Shown: positions 1 through 9,134 of the stretch, in pieces | How the letters are laid out: each line of letters opens with the position of its first letter | Numbering within the stretch: position 1 is the first letter of the stretch | Assembly (NCBI GenBank): GCA_963662965.1 | Contig: OY759970.1 | Span: 3,658,001 to 3,722,000, forward strand | Origin: DTWD01 sp963662965 | Lineage (GTDB): Bacteria > Acidobacteriota > Vicinamibacteria > Vicinamibacterales > UBA8438 | Direction: 5' to 3' | DNA length: 64,000 nt | Notes under the pieces: model-generated | What the model saw: only the letters and a program-made list of their open reading frames with translations | Told to the model about the DNA's origin: nothing | The model's database searches: none | Position numbers and translations under genes: made by a program

Positions 1-336
1 CCGCTCTACACGCGGGGTTTTGGCGAGATCCTAAAGGGCGGGGGTGTCCAGCCGATCCGTCTCCCGCCGAAGAGTCCCAATCTCACCGCGTATGCCGAGC
101 GGTTCGTCCGCTCTATGAAAGAGGAGTGGCTCAGTCGCGTCGTCCCCCTCGGCGAAGGGCACTTGCGTCTCCTCGTGGGCGAGTACGTCGACCACTCCCA
201 TCGCGAGCGAAACCACCAGGGACTCGACAACCAGCTCCGGCCACGACCGCCACCGCCGGTGAGCCTGGCCGCCGACGTTCAGCGGCGGGAGCGTCTGGGC
301 GGATTGCTCAATTTCTACCACCGGGAGGCCGCATGA
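1..336 (+). pseudogene. 3' end of integrase-core IS transposase (window edge)
   Basis: Frame 1 is open from the window edge to the stop at 336 (111 residues). It matches the C-terminus of the complete transposase on the minus strand at 3289-4359: shared words include IRLPPKSPNL, YAERFVRS and ERNHQGLDNQL. The catalytic glutamate (AERFVRS) is present; the two aspartates would lie upstream of the window. The two copies are similar but not identical, so they are separate insertions of one IS group. Whether this copy is complete cannot be judged from here. Confidence 0.8.
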
Positions 337-346
337 GCGGTCGGCC

Positions 347-368
347 GATTAAACGCACCTTACGGGGT
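347..368 (+). repeat. IS terminus shared with the element at 3257
   Basis: The bases ATTAAACGCACCTTACGGGG lie 10 nt after the transposase stop. They recur in reverse complement at 3257-3278 next to the second copy's stop. The two copies diverge immediately after GGGGT, which marks the outer 3' end of this IS family. Confidence 0.65.
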
Positions 369-385
369 GCACCGCCACGCGTCGG

Positions 386-622
386 TTGCCGAGCAGCATC
401 GGATGTTGGGTGTCGAAGCTGCGGGGGCACTGTGCCTACTACGGGATTACGGGGAACGCCTCGAGCCTGTCGACGTGCAGCTTTCACGTCGTCCACATCT
501 GGCAGAAGTGGCTCAACCGTCGGTCGCAGAAGAGATCGATGCCGTGGAAGCGGTTCCTCCGCCTCCTCGCGCGATACCCTCTCCCGCGAATGACGGCCAT
601 CCACTCGGCCGCGCGCGCGTAG
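386..622 (+). pseudogene. Group II intron reverse transcriptase/maturase C-terminal remnant
   Basis: The translation carries the C-terminal maturase signature of bacterial group II intron proteins: LRGHCAYYGITGN, then WQKWLNRRSQKRSMPWKRF and RYPLPR near the stop. About 78 residues remain of a protein normally 400-600 residues long; the RT palm with YADD and the rest are gone. The fragment starts right after the IS end at 368, so the IS probably removed the 5' part. It lies directly upstream of a domain V-like hairpin in the same orientation, as in complete introns. Confidence 0.7.
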
Positions 623-639
623 CGAAGCCATCCGTCGAG

Positions 640-713
640 GAGCCGGATGCGGAAGAACCCGCACGTCCGGATCTGTGGGGGGCTGGGGTCGGCAACGACC
701 CTGGTCTACCCGA
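640..713 (+). ncRNA. Group II intron domain V and probable domain VI remnant
   Basis: Positions 640-673 form a 34-nt hairpin starting GAGCCGGATGCGG and closing CCCGCACGTCCGGATC, the length and layout of group II intron domain V. It is followed by a GNRA-capped stem (GGGTCG-GCAA-CGACCC) and then CTACCCGAC, resembling domain VI and the 3' intron end. Position 18 nt after the maturase stop is typical. Not self-splicing, because the 5' domains are missing here. Confidence 0.6.
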
Positions 714-790
714 CCGAGGAGATGACCGGCGAGCAGGTCGCCGAAGCCCAACGCCGTGCGCGGGAGTGGGCGCCGACGCCCGAACTGTGA
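713..790 (+). pseudogene. C-terminal fragment, possibly of a Sel1/TPR-repeat protein
   Basis: Immediately after the presumed intron 3' end, the frame reads EEMTGEQVAEAQRRAREW followed by APTPEL and a stop. This resembles the last helix of Sel1-like repeat proteins (T-EQ-AEAQ-RAREW). Only about 25 residues are left; the upstream part of the host gene is absent. The assignment rests on one short motif. Confidence 0.35.
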
Positions 791-923
791 GGCGACGGCT
801 GGGCACTTTCGTTTCAAGCACATACGAGTTCGGCAGGACGCACGAACGGGTGCCGCAGGCGAAGGCTTGAGTCAGCGTCCGAGACCGCGTAGATTTACCA
901 CTCTGGACAGGAGCTCTCGACTC

Positions 924-2831
924 ATGACAATCATCCCGACGACATATCATCGCGTCGCGCGGCATTCGCTGTGGTTGCTGATGCTGGCGAGCCTCGCCGC
1001 GCAGCCGGTGCACGCGCAGGACGACTGGCCGACCTGGGGACGCGATCCCGGCAACCAGCGCCACTCCCCGCTAACCCAGATCAACACCAGCAACGTCTCG
1101 ACCCTAGTGCCGGCTTGGCGGTACGAGATGACGCAGGAGGGCGTGCCGTCACGGCCGAGCCAGTCGACCCCGCTCATGGTCGAAGGCGTCCTGTACCTGT
1201 CGTTCCCATACTACCGCGTGGTGGCACTGGAGCCGGCGGCCGGCGACGTGATCTGGGAGTACACGGCGCCCGGGGACTGGAATTCATCGGAGCACCAGCT
1301 GCACTGGACGGGTGGTTCGATGCGGGGACTGGCGTACTGGGAAGGCGACGATGTGACGCCGTCGCAGATCGTCTTCGGCACCGAGGAGGGCGAGCTGATC
1401 TCGCTGAACGCGCAGACCGGCATCCCCAACGCCCGGTTCGGCAACGACGGTTACGTCGACCTGAAGACCCCGGACGTGATGAACAATTTCCCGGACATGC
1501 ACTATGGGATCTCGTCAGGGGTCGCCGTCTACAAGCACCTGGTGTTCACCGGTGTCCACAACGCGGACGAGACGGGATCGAAGGGCCCGGCGGGCGACGT
1601 GCGCGCGTGGGATCTGCGGACGGGCGACCTCGTCTGGACGTTTCACACCGTGCCCCGGCCCGGCGAGGTCGGAAACGAGACCTGGGTCGACGACTCCTGG
1701 CGCAACGTCAGTGGCGCCAACACCTGGAGCTTCTTCACCGTCGACGAGGAGCGCGGCATCCTGTACATGCCGCTCGGATCCGCCCATAACGACTTCTATG
1801 GAACCGACCGTCCCGGGGACAACCTCTTCTCCGATTCGATCGTGGCGGTCGATGCCCTGACGGGTGAGCTGAAGTGGTATTTCCAGGCCGTCCATCACGA
1901 CCTCTGGGACCTCGACATGCCGGTGCCGCCGATCCTGTTCGACGTGGAGCGGGACGGCGAGACGATTCCGGCCGTCGGCGTCATGACGAAGTATCCGGTC
2001 TTGTTCGTCTTTAACCGGGTCACGGGCGAGCCGATCTACGAGATCGAAGAACGTCCCGTACCTCGGGGGGATATGCCCGGGGAGTACTACTCGCCGACGC
2101 AGCCGTTCCCGGTGAAGCCGCCGCCCTTCGGGCGCATCCGCTTCACGATGGACGACATCGCGACGGTCACGCCGGAGCATACGGCCGCGTGCCGCGAGCT
2201 GTTGATGACCTACGACGGGGGGCGCAACCGCGGCCCCTACACGCCGCCGTCGCTGCAGGGCTCGCTTGTGTTTCCGTCGACCGGCGGCGGGACGGAGTTC
2301 ACCGGTGGGACCTTCGATCCAAGTCTGGGGTACTACATCATCAACTACGCGGACACCGGACACATCAGTACGCTCAGACGCGTGGAGGACGATCCGGATC
2401 GTCGAAGCTATGCGGGTCCTCCTGAGTCACGCCGGATCTATTGGCACATCGTCGACCGGTTGACCGTCGACGGCTGGCCCTGTTGGCAGCCGCCGTGGTC
2501 CAGGCTGACCGCTGTGGACGTGAACACGGGCGAGATCGCCTGGCAGATCCCGTTCGGCACGGTCGAGGGTGCGCCTCCCGGGCTTCTGACCGGCGCCCCC
2601 AACTCTCAAAAGGGTGGGCCGACCTCTACCGCGGGGGGGGTGCTCTTCATCGGGGGGGCCACCGATCGACGGTTCCGTGCCTACGAGACGAAGACTGGGC
2701 GGGAGCTGTGGAGTGTCGAGACCGAGCAGTTAATCAGCGGCGCCAATCCGATCACCTACATGGGCAAGGACGGAAAGCAGTACGTGGCCGTGGCCGCGGG
2801 CACCACGCTGCTGACCTACACGCTGCCGTGA
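924..2831 (+). CDS. PQQ-dependent membrane/periplasmic dehydrogenase (quinoprotein)
   Basis: Predicted periplasmic quinoprotein oxidising an alcohol, sugar or aldehyde with pyrroloquinoline quinone; substrate unknown. Of 635 residues, 1-31 are a signal peptide (hydrophobic WLLMLASLAAQ, cleavage after VHA). The mature protein begins with the W-TWGRDPGNQRHSPL motif typical of the family. Propeller-blade motifs follow, such as GDVIWEY, TGELKWYFQ, HHDLWDLD and NTGEIAWQIPFG. No CxxCH is present, so electrons must pass to a separate acceptor. I chose ATG 924 because an upstream in-frame start at 756 would precede the signal peptide by 56 unrelated residues. The next gene is a truncated secreted protein 50 nt downstream. 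Confidence 0.85.
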   Translation: MTIIPTTYHRVARHSLWLLMLASLAAQPVHAQDDWPTWGRDPGNQRHSPLTQINTSNVSTLVPAWRYEMTQEGVPSRPSQSTPLMVEGVLYLSFPYYRVVALEPAAGDVIWEYTAPGDWNSSEHQLHWTGGSMRGLAYWEGDDVTPSQIVFGTEEGELISLNAQTGIPNARFGNDGYVDLKTPDVMNNFPDMHYGISSGVAVYKHLVFTGVHNADETGSKGPAGDVRAWDLRTGDLVWTFHTVPRPGEVGNETWVDDSWRNVSGANTWSFFTVDEERGILYMPLGSAHNDFYGTDRPGDNLFSDSIVAVDALTGELKWYFQAVHHDLWDLDMPVPPILFDVERDGETIPAVGVMTKYPVLFVFNRVTGEPIYEIEERPVPRGDMPGEYYSPTQPFPVKPPPFGRIRFTMDDIATVTPEHTAACRELLMTYDGGRNRGPYTPPSLQGSLVFPSTGGGTEFTGGTFDPSLGYYIINYADTGHISTLRRVEDDPDRRSYAGPPESRRIYWHIVDRLTVDGWPCWQPPWSRLTAVDVNTGEIAWQIPFGTVEGAPPGLLTGAPNSQKGGPTSTAGGVLFIGGATDRRFRAYETKTGRELWSVETEQLISGANPITYMGKDGKQYVAVAAGTTLLTYTLP

Positions 2832-2881
2832 TGGGTCGCGCCGGGCGGATGAGGGCCAAGAAGAGCGAGTCGGAGGGTCAG

Positions 2882-3229
2882 ATGAGCCATCGATGTCTCG
2901 GTGCGGCGTTCACCGTGATCGCGTTCCTGTCGCTGGCGCCAGTGTTGGCTGCTGCTCAGTCGACGAACACGACGGCGCTACCCCGAACGCCGTGGGGTCA
3001 GCCGGACCTGCAGGGCGTGTGGGACTTCCGCACCATCACGCCCCTGGAACGCCCCAGCGACCTGGCCGGGAAGCCGGTTCTGACGGATGAGGAAGCGGCA
3101 CGGTTCGGCTGTCGTGAAGGCGACGACACGGGCATCGCCTGCTCCGGTCGATCCACGCAACGCCCAGGTGAGCCATTTGGCCGTCAGTTCCTCGGCCGGT
3201 CTGGGGGATGCCGATCGGGAGTCGCTTAG
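2882..3229 (+). pseudogene. 5' fragment of secreted WG-PDL-G-WDFR family protein
   Basis: Begins with a signal peptide (MSHRCLGAAFTVIAFLSLAP, cleavage after AAAQ) and the motif WGQPDLQGVWDFRTITPLER. Same family as the complete gene at 62123-63172, which has WGAPDLRGTWDFRSATPFQR. Similarity stops after about 80 residues (LTDEEAARF). The remaining 35 codons resemble nothing in the paralogue, and the IS end follows at 3257. Family function is unknown; members are exported and cluster with PQQ dehydrogenases and amidohydrolases in Acidobacteria-like genomes. Probably non-functional. Confidence 0.7.
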
Positions 3230-3256
3230 GCATGGACCAGCACGCTAGGTAGGCCT

Positions 3257-4380
3257 ACCCCGTAAGGTGCGTTTAATCGGTCGACCCCTCATGCGGCCTC
3301 TCGATTGTAGAAACTGAGTAATCCTCCGAGGCGTACCCGCCGCCGAACGTCGGCGTCCGGCCTTCGCGGAGGTGGTGGTCGTTGCAGGAGCTGGTTGTCG
3401 AGTCCCTGGTGGTTTCTCTCGCGATGGTCGTGTTCTATGTACTCGTAGACGAGACGACGCAGATGCCCCTCGCCGAGCGGGACCACGCGTGTGAGACACT
3501 CCTCTTTGATCGACCTGACGAACCGCTCGGCATAGGCGTTGAGATTGGGACTCTTCGGCGGCAGCCGAATCGGCTGAACACCGGCGCTCTCCAGGATCTC
3601 GCCAAAGACCCGCGTAGAGAGGGGATCGCGGTCGTGAATCAGAGGGCGCGCCCTGCGCAAACAGCCATCGACCGGGTCGGTCAAATTGCGGGCCTGCTGC
3701 TCCATCCACGCGCCGCCCGGCTGCGGGTGGATCCCGGCGATGGTCACGTGGCGGGATCTCAGCTCGATCACGAAGAAGACGAGGTACCGCCTGAGCCCCG
3801 CCAGCGTCAACACCTCGACGGTGAACAGATCGCAGGCCGCCAGGCCCTCCCAGTGCGCCTGCAGGAACGTCTTCCAGGGCATGTGCCGGCTCCGCTCGGG
3901 CGCCGGGTCGACTCCGTGGTCGTGCAGGATCCGCTTCACCGTGGTCCGGGCGATAGTGTGGCCGAGGTTTGAGAGCGCGCCGCGGATCCGCGTGTAGCCC
4001 CACCGCGGATTGTCGACCGCCATCCTGACCACGAGCTCGGCGACGTCTTGTCGGGTCATTGGTCGACCTCGACGTCGGCGGGCGCTGCCATCGTATTTCT
4101 TGGCGATCAGTCTCCGGTACCAACGCAGGATCGTATCCGGGGTGACGATGCCCGCGACCTGCGTCAAGACCCGCCGGCCGAGTTTGTGACCGCGCACAGC
4201 GAGTCGACGACGCTGGGCGTCCGTCAGGCGAAGCGGCCGAGGGCCCAGGTGTTCTCGGAGGACCCGATTCTCCTCCCGGAGATAGTCGATCAGATCGTCT
4301 TGGTGACGGTTCACCCAGCCAGCGAACGTGAGGACGAGGAACTGCAGCGCAGGCGGCATAGCCTGAGACTACTTGGGAGA
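3257..4380 (-). mobile_element. IS element with integrase-core transposase
   Basis: The transposase-distal end is fixed at 3257 by comparison with the copy at 347-368. The other end is only approximate: it lies between the transposase start (4359) and the first recognisable IS110 residues (about 4402). No clear terminal inverted repeat or target duplication was found, so 4380 is an estimate. Confidence 0.5.
3289..4359 (-). CDS. Integrase-core (rve) IS transposase
   Basis: Complete 356-residue DDE transposase of the integrase-core type related to IS481/IS3. A helix-turn-helix region (DTILRWYRRLIAKKYDG, WGYTRIRGAL) precedes the catalytic core. Candidate catalytic residues are D in CDLFTVEV, D in IHDRDPLS and E in YAERFVRSIKEE. 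The C-terminus ERNHQGLDNQLLQR is the usual tail. Frame is intact and it may be active. It abuts a truncated IS110 transposase on one side and a truncated secreted-protein gene on the other, so it sits in a zone of nested insertions. Confidence 0.85.
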   Translation of the reverse strand: MPPALQFLVLTFAGWVNRHQDDLIDYLREENRVLREHLGPRPLRLTDAQRRRLAVRGHKLGRRVLTQVAGIVTPDTILRWYRRLIAKKYDGSARRRRGRPMTRQDVAELVVRMAVDNPRWGYTRIRGALSNLGHTIARTTVKRILHDHGVDPAPERSRHMPWKTFLQAHWEGLAACDLFTVEVLTLAGLRRYLVFFVIELRSRHVTIAGIHPQPGGAWMEQQARNLTDPVDGCLRRARPLIHDRDPLSTRVFGEILESAGVQPIRLPPKSPNLNAYAERFVRSIKEECLTRVVPLGEGHLRRLVYEYIEHDHRERNHQGLDNQLLQRPPPPRRPDADVRRRVRLGGLLSFYNREAA

Positions 4381-4401
4381 CTCGACCAGCACCGACCTAG
4401 C

Positions 4402-5076
4402 CTCGGCCGCTTTTTCGCACCATACGCGGTGAAGGCGCGCACCACGGCGATGAACACGCTGAAGTAGATCGTCGTGCACGCCTCGCCGGTCCTACGAGAA
4501 GCCCTCCACGACCTCACCGATCACGGCCTGCTCACGCGCTGCGCCGGACTCCGACCGGGCCCCCTCGTCACGCCCACCGCGTCCGCCAAGCATACCCTCC
4601 GGGCGCTCGCCCGCCGCTGGATGGCTCTCACCGAGGAGATTGCGATACACGACCAGCACCTCACGCGCCTCACGACCGAGACATCGCCGACCCTCCGTGA
4701 GGGCTTCGGTGTGGGCGCCCACACCGCGGCCGAACTGTTGATCGTCTTCGGCGATCATCCCGACCGGATTCGTTCGGAAGCCGCCTTCGCGAAGCTCTGC
4801 GGCGCGTGTCCGATCCCGGCCTCGTCCGGGATGACCACCGGCCGGCACCGCCTCAATCGAGGCGGCCACCGACACGCCAACGCCGCCCTCTATCGAGCCG
4901 TCATCGTCCGCATGCGGTACCATCAGCCGACCGTTGATTACGTCGCACGCCGCACGGCGGACGGCCGAACCAAGCGAGAGATCATCCGGTGCCTGAAACG
5001 TTTCCTCGCTCGCGAGATCTACCAGCGCGTCATGACCGATTTCCGCGCTCGCCAAGAGATCATCCAGGCCGCCTGA
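4402..5076 (+). pseudogene. IS110-family transposase C-terminal fragment with in-frame stop
   Basis: The C-terminal transposase_20 part of an IS110 protein is clear: GVGAHTAAELLIVFGDHPDRI, FAKLCGACPIPASSG, RGGHRHANAALY and RCLKRFLAREIY. Upstream in the same frame, RFFAPYAVKARTTAMNTLK also matches the family but is separated by TAG at 4465-4467. The N-terminal DEDD domain is missing, cut by the IS at 3257-4380. The element's other end truncates the DUF4268-type gene at about 5102-5112. Confidence 0.75.
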
Positions 5077-5101
5077 ACGAGTGTCTTGACATATAGGGGC
5101 G

Positions 5102-5449
5102 TCAGTGCCCCTTGCGGTGTTCGTCGGTGAAGAACGGTGCGACCCAGATGACGGCCCGAGCACCAAGGACGGAGGCGTAGGTGATCGACTTCCCGAGATG
5201 GTCATGGTCGGTCTTGTTGAGCTGATTCTCGATGACGACGTAATCGCCAGCGGAGTCGCGGGCGAGGATGTCGGCTGAGTAGGGACCGACAGCGACCTCA
5301 ACACGGTCCGTTTCGAGCTCGAGGCCGAGCGCGCCCCCGAGCTTCGACATGTTCTCGTCTCGTGCGAGCCAGGGTGTGAAGTCAGCTGCCTCATTGGGCC
5401 AAAGTTCCCGCACAGCGATGTTGGCGAGCTGTCCGAGCGTGTCAGTCAT
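5102..5449 (-). pseudogene. N-terminal part of a DUF4268-type nuclease-like protein
   Basis: The 115 residues include the PD-(D/E)xK-like signature SADILARDSAGDYVVIENQL (D...E-N-Q) and a following TDHDHLGKSITYAS helix. This is the N-terminal nuclease-like domain of DUF4268 proteins, which are usually about 300 residues or more. The frame ends right after FFTDEHRKG, at the IS110 border, so the C-terminal domain has been lost. Start ATG 5449. Possible role in DNA restriction or defence is inferred only from the fold. Confidence 0.6.
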
Positions 5450-5528
5450 AGGGCGTGATTCTCCTGGCGATAGAACGCGCTGTCAGGATTGCTATCGCTG
5501 TCGATGTCGGCCCGAAGTTCAGCTCCGT

Positions 5529-5999
5529 CTAACCGACTCCGGCGCCGGCTGGCGGTGTCGGGTGGCTCGTTAGCAGTCCGAACAACATCCACGTGGCCCA
5601 TCCGAACAGGATGAGCGTGCCAACGTCAACGACGAAGTCGATGGCGAAGCAGTCGCCGAGCCAACGTGCAACCTTGACCCATCCTCGGCCCCGTAACGTG
5701 GGTGTCCCTTCGGCGCGGTAGCCAATCCACATGACAGTCTTATTCAGCGCGGCAAGAAGCACTTGGGCGGCTACTCCGAACAGAAACAGCCTTCCCACGA
5801 CACTCGAGAGGTCCGACGCCGCGAGTCTCTCGGCTAAATCCTCATTCGTGAGGAACAAGACAGGCGCTCCGATACCGTACGCAACCAGCCACGTACGAAG
5901 AACTTTGGAATGTTCTTCGTAGGCCTTGTAATACTCGGCGGCCAGGTCTGGAGGTGTGCGAGTGGGCGAATCCGTGGGGGGCATCTGCGGGCTGGTCAT
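5529..5999 (-). CDS. Hypothetical small membrane protein
   Basis: 156 residues, no family recognised. A polar, proline-rich N-terminus (about 1-20) is followed by a short amphipathic stretch and hydrophobic segments around WLVAYGIGAPVLFL, VVGRLFLFGVAAQVLLAAL and FVVDVGTLILFGWATWMLFG, suggesting three or four membrane helices. The C-terminus is proline/glycine-rich. It lies between two truncated genes and may stand alone. The frame is intact and codon use matches its neighbours, so it is probably real. Confidence 0.55.
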   Translation of the reverse strand: MTSPQMPPTDSPTRTPPDLAAEYYKAYEEHSKVLRTWLVAYGIGAPVLFLTNEDLAERLAASDLSSVVGRLFLFGVAAQVLLAALNKTVMWIGYRAEGTPTLRGRGWVKVARWLGDCFAIDFVVDVGTLILFGWATWMLFGLLTSHPTPPAGAGVG

Positions 6000-6179
6000 C
6001 GGTCAGCGTTGTCGAGCGGCTACTCACTCTACGGGGATCTTGCACTCATCTCAACAGCATTCGCTCGTGCCCGAACACACGCGTCCGATGGCCCAGGCTA
6101 CGTCGCCAATGGAAACGAACTCGCCGCGTTTATGCGGCTTGCGGTTTTTGCTCATCGAAGCCCCCGAACACGCCGAGGA

Positions 6180-6392
6180 TCAATCTGTTTCTCCTTCCCT
6201 TGCCTTCGACAGAGCCGATGCGATCAGCCCTGTGGGCACCGCTACGATGCCGAGTCCGATGAACAGGACCACGAAGGTGAACAGACGGCCCCCGAGCGTT
6301 ACCGGGTAGACATCACCGTACCCCACAGTAGTCAGCGTCACCACGGCCCACCAGAGGCTGTGAAACACGGATGCGAACTTCTCTGTGTCAAG
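6180..6392 (-). pseudogene. 3' fragment of a potassium channel (pore and last helix)
   Basis: Seventy residues survive: FHSLWWAVVTLTTVGYGDVYP holds the K+ selectivity filter TVGYGD, and it is followed by the inner helix GGRLFTFVVLFIGLGIVAVP. This is the pore module of a two- or six-helix bacterial K+ channel. The frame is open back to the IS21 border (6393), where LDTEKFASV is cut off, so the N-terminal membrane or voltage-sensing part is lost. The missing part is not on the other side of the IS. Confidence 0.8.
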
Positions 6393-6483
6393 GGCGGAGC
6401 AAAATTAGACCACCGTGGCGGAGGAAAACTAGACCATCCGGCCGTGGAGTGGCGTGGCTGAAGGCGGCCGTGCGGAGGAGAGG

Positions 6484-7254
6484 TCAGGATGCCGGAGCGG
6501 CCGCGGGCGGGCGGGCTTTCTTGCTGTGTTCGAGGCGATAGCTCTCGCCGTTGAGCTCCAGGATGTGGACGTGGTGGGTCAATCGGTCGAGCAGCGCGCC
6601 CGTCAGCCGTTCGGAGCCGAAGATCTCGGTCCATTCGTTGAAGGGCAGATTCGAGGTCACCAGCGTGGACGCTTGCTCGTAGCGCTGGGAGAAGATCTCG
6701 AAGAGCAGCTCGGCGCCGGTCTTCGATAACGGCACGTAGCCGAGCTCGTCCACGATCAAGAGGTCCTGTTTGACGAGCGGCTTCTGCACGCGCAGCAGGC
6801 GCGTATCGTCCCGGGCCTCGAGGAGTTCGTTCACGAGCGCGGCGGCGGTGGTGAAGCGCACCCGATAGCCCTTCTGGCAGGCCGCGAGCCCCAACGCCAG
6901 CGCCAGATGGGTCTTGCCCGTGCCGGAGTTGCCCAACGCCAAGACGTTCTCTCTGCGGTCGAGATACTCCGAGCGGGCCAGCTCCAGCACCAGGCGTTTG
7001 TTCACCGACGGGATCGCACGGAACTCGAAGGTGTCGAGACTCTTCAAGACCGGGAACTTGGCGGCCTTGATGCGGCGCTCGGTGGCGCGCTGCTCGCGAT
7101 CGAGGAGCTCCAGCTCGCAGAGGTGGAACAGGTAGCGGGGACAGTCGAGCCCTTCTTGGGCACAGTGCCGCGCGACTTTGTCGTACTCGCGCAAGAAGGT
7201 CGGCAGGCGCAGCGCCTTGAGATGCGCCTCGAGCAGCAGGGTGGGTTTCGTCAT
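6484..7254 (-). CDS. istB: IstB-like ATP-binding helper protein of IS21
   Basis: 256-residue AAA+ ATPase that assists the IstA transposase in target capture. Walker A is in LALGNSGTGKTHLALALG, Walker B in DLLIVDELGYVPL; SNLPFNEW (sensor 1 region) and LLDRLTHHVHILELNGESYRL near the end are standard IstB motifs. ATG 7254 gives the usual MTKPTLLLEAHLKALRLPTF start and slightly overlaps the end of the istA frame. Longer in-frame extension to 7563 is antisense noise. Intact, though its partner is broken. Confidence 0.9.
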   Translation of the reverse strand: MTKPTLLLEAHLKALRLPTFLREYDKVARHCAQEGLDCPRYLFHLCELELLDREQRATERRIKAAKFPVLKSLDTFEFRAIPSVNKRLVLELARSEYLDRRENVLALGNSGTGKTHLALALGLAACQKGYRVRFTTAAALVNELLEARDDTRLLRVQKPLVKQDLLIVDELGYVPLSKTGAELLFEIFSQRYEQASTLVTSNLPFNEWTEIFGSERLTGALLDRLTHHVHILELNGESYRLEHSKKARPPAAAPAS

Positions 7255-7255
7255 C

Positions 7256-8767
7256 ACTCGGCCCCCAGGAGTGCCAGGGAGTTCGCGGCGGCGGTCGTGG
7301 CCACGCGGGCGACCGGCCGATGCGGATACTGCGCCAGATCGAGGCGGGGTGGCCGGTGGTCGAGGCGGCACAGCACCAGGTGCTTGACGGCGTCGAACCC
7401 GATCGCCCCCAGGCGCACGGCGTCCTGGACGGCGCCGCTGACGTGGTCGAGCCGAAAGTCCTCGAGCCGCCGCAACACCTGCACGTACTCGCGCGTGCCG
7501 GCCTTGCCCAGCCGCGCCTCTCACAGGCGTCGCAGTCGGAGAAACTCCTCCGGCAGTGCCCATCCGGCCAGGGGCGCCGCCTGATCGAGCGCGCCGGTCT
7601 TGCGCTCCAACAAGGCCAGGTCGTGCCGCGGGTTACAGATCAACTCCTCCCGTCCGTAGCTGCGCCGATGCCGGGCGATCTCGTCACTCCCGCACACGAT
7701 CACGACGTCGTCCACCGAGCCTTTCACCAGCACCTCGCGGTGGCCGTAGGCGGTCGGCACCGAGTAGTCGTTGCGGCGGTAGCGCACCAGCGACAACGAC
7801 GTGACCCGCGTCGTCCGCGTGTCGCAGGCGTCATACGGGACCGGCGGCAACGGCAACAACGCCTCGCGGTCGCGCGCGAAGCGCTCCCCGATCGTCTCTC
7901 CGTGTGCCGCCGCAGCCGGCGCCCGCGACGCGCGTTGCACTGGCGCTCGAGGTCGGCGTTCAACGCGTCCCAACTGCCAACCCGGGGGATCGGCACAAAG
8001 AAATTGCGGCGAGCGTAGCCGACCAGCCCTTCCACCTTCCCTTTGTCGTTGCCCTTGCCCGGCCGCCCGAAGCGGGCGTCGAACCAGGAGTGCGACTGGA
8101 GCTCGCTGAAGACCTGCGTCCGCTGGCGCGTGCCGTCCCCGAGGATCCGCGCCACCGCCAGCGTGGTGTTGTCATAGACGATGCGCCGCGGCACCCCCCC
8201 GAAGTACGTGAACGCCGCGTTGTGCCCGTCGCAGAACGCCTCCGTCGTCTCGGCGGGAAACGCCTTCACGAACCCGTCGTCGCTGTGCGGGAGATCAACG
8301 ACCAGGTCGTGCGCTTTGCATTCGACGCCAGCGATCACGACCAGTGCTTCGCCGAAGTCGGCCTGGGCGTCGCCCGGCGGATGGGCCAGCGGCACGAACA
8401 TCTCCTGCCCGCCCAGCCGCTGCGCGCGCACGTAGGCTTTGACGATCGTGTCGCCGCCCGTGAAGCCGTACTCCGCGCGTCAGCGTTCGCCGATGCGCTT
8501 GGCCGTGTGCCGTTGCTTCTTCGGACGGGACTGATCCTCGCGGAGGATCTGATCGATGACCCCCGTGAAAGCGTCCAGCTTCGGACGCCGGATCGGCTGC
8601 GCCCGGCGATACCCGGGCGGCAGGCGGTACCGCAGCATCTTGCGCACCGTCTCACGGGCCAGCCCGAAGCGGCGCGCCGCCGCGCGCTCGCTCAATCCCT
8701 CCACATACACGCTGCGCCGCACCGCCGCATAGAGCTCCACTCGATACATCCCTCCTGTGTTCCACAA
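7256..8767 (-). pseudogene. istA: IstA transposase, two stops and one frameshift
   Basis: The pieces read in order: an HTH domain (YVEGLSERAAARRFGLARET), then TGA at 8480-8482; the catalytic core (AQADFGEA, YDNTTLAV, GKVEGLVGYARRNFFVP); a frameshift near 7925-7970; the C-terminal region (VPTAYGHREVLVKG); TGA at 7521-7523; then the tail to about 7256. Both stops are in frame with similarity continuing past them. DDE residues remain recognisable, but no full-length product can be made, so the element could move only with IstA supplied in trans. Confidence 0.85.
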
Positions 8768-8867
8768 AACACCCTGGGAATGCTCGGTGGACCACCCACG
8801 CGGTCTGGTTTTCCGCCGCCCTCAGGCCGCGTCACCCCGCCGCGCTGTGGTCTATTTTTGCTCCGCC

Positions 8868-9089
8868 GTTCTCGTACCACCCACGCTGCAAACTGGCGAA
8901 GCCTCCGGCACGATCACGAACGTCGCACTGGCTGAGGCGGTGGGTGCGTACGAAAAGGATCTCCTACAGGATGCCCTCAAGACCACGCGAGGGAATCGCG
9001 TGAAGGCCGCGACGCTCCTCGACTCCACCGAACGCATCATCAGCTACAAGGTGAAGAAGTACGGGATCGACTGCCGGCGATTTCGATGA
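8868..9089 (+). pseudogene. C-terminal DNA-binding fragment of an NtrC/NifA-type regulator
   Basis: The frame runs from the IS21 border to the stop at 9089. It contains the Fis-type helix-turn-helix of sigma-54 activators: EAVGAYEKDLLQDALKTTRG, then NRVKAATLLDSTERIISYKV and KKYGID. The receiver and AAA+ domains are missing. It sits just upstream of, and codirectional with, glnK-amtB, where an NtrC-like gene is expected. A sigma-54-like promoter precedes glnK. It cannot act as an activator in this form. Confidence 0.8.
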
Positions 9090-9134
9090 TCAGATGATCC
9101 CAAGAGCCTACAATAATGTCAGCCATGTCTCATG

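Larger units (their letters stand above)
6393..8867 (-). mobile_element. IS21-family element with decayed istA
   Basis: Bounded by inverted repeats 6393-6411 and 8849-8867, which read GGCGGAGCAAAATTAGACC and, in complement, GGCGGAGCAAAAATAGACC (one mismatch). Each end has a second, inner copy of the repeat, such as GGCGGAGGAAAACTAGACC at 6417-6435, as usual for IS21 ends. Contains istB (intact) and istA (broken). No target duplication is visible (left flank GTCAAG, right flank GTTCTC). Confidence 0.9.

Noticed and set aside
3235..4392. GACCAGCAC at 3235-3243 and 4384-4392 as a target duplication of the IS at 3257
   Set aside because: The IS end is fixed at 3257 by comparison with the copy at 347-368, so the word is 13 nt outside the element on that side.
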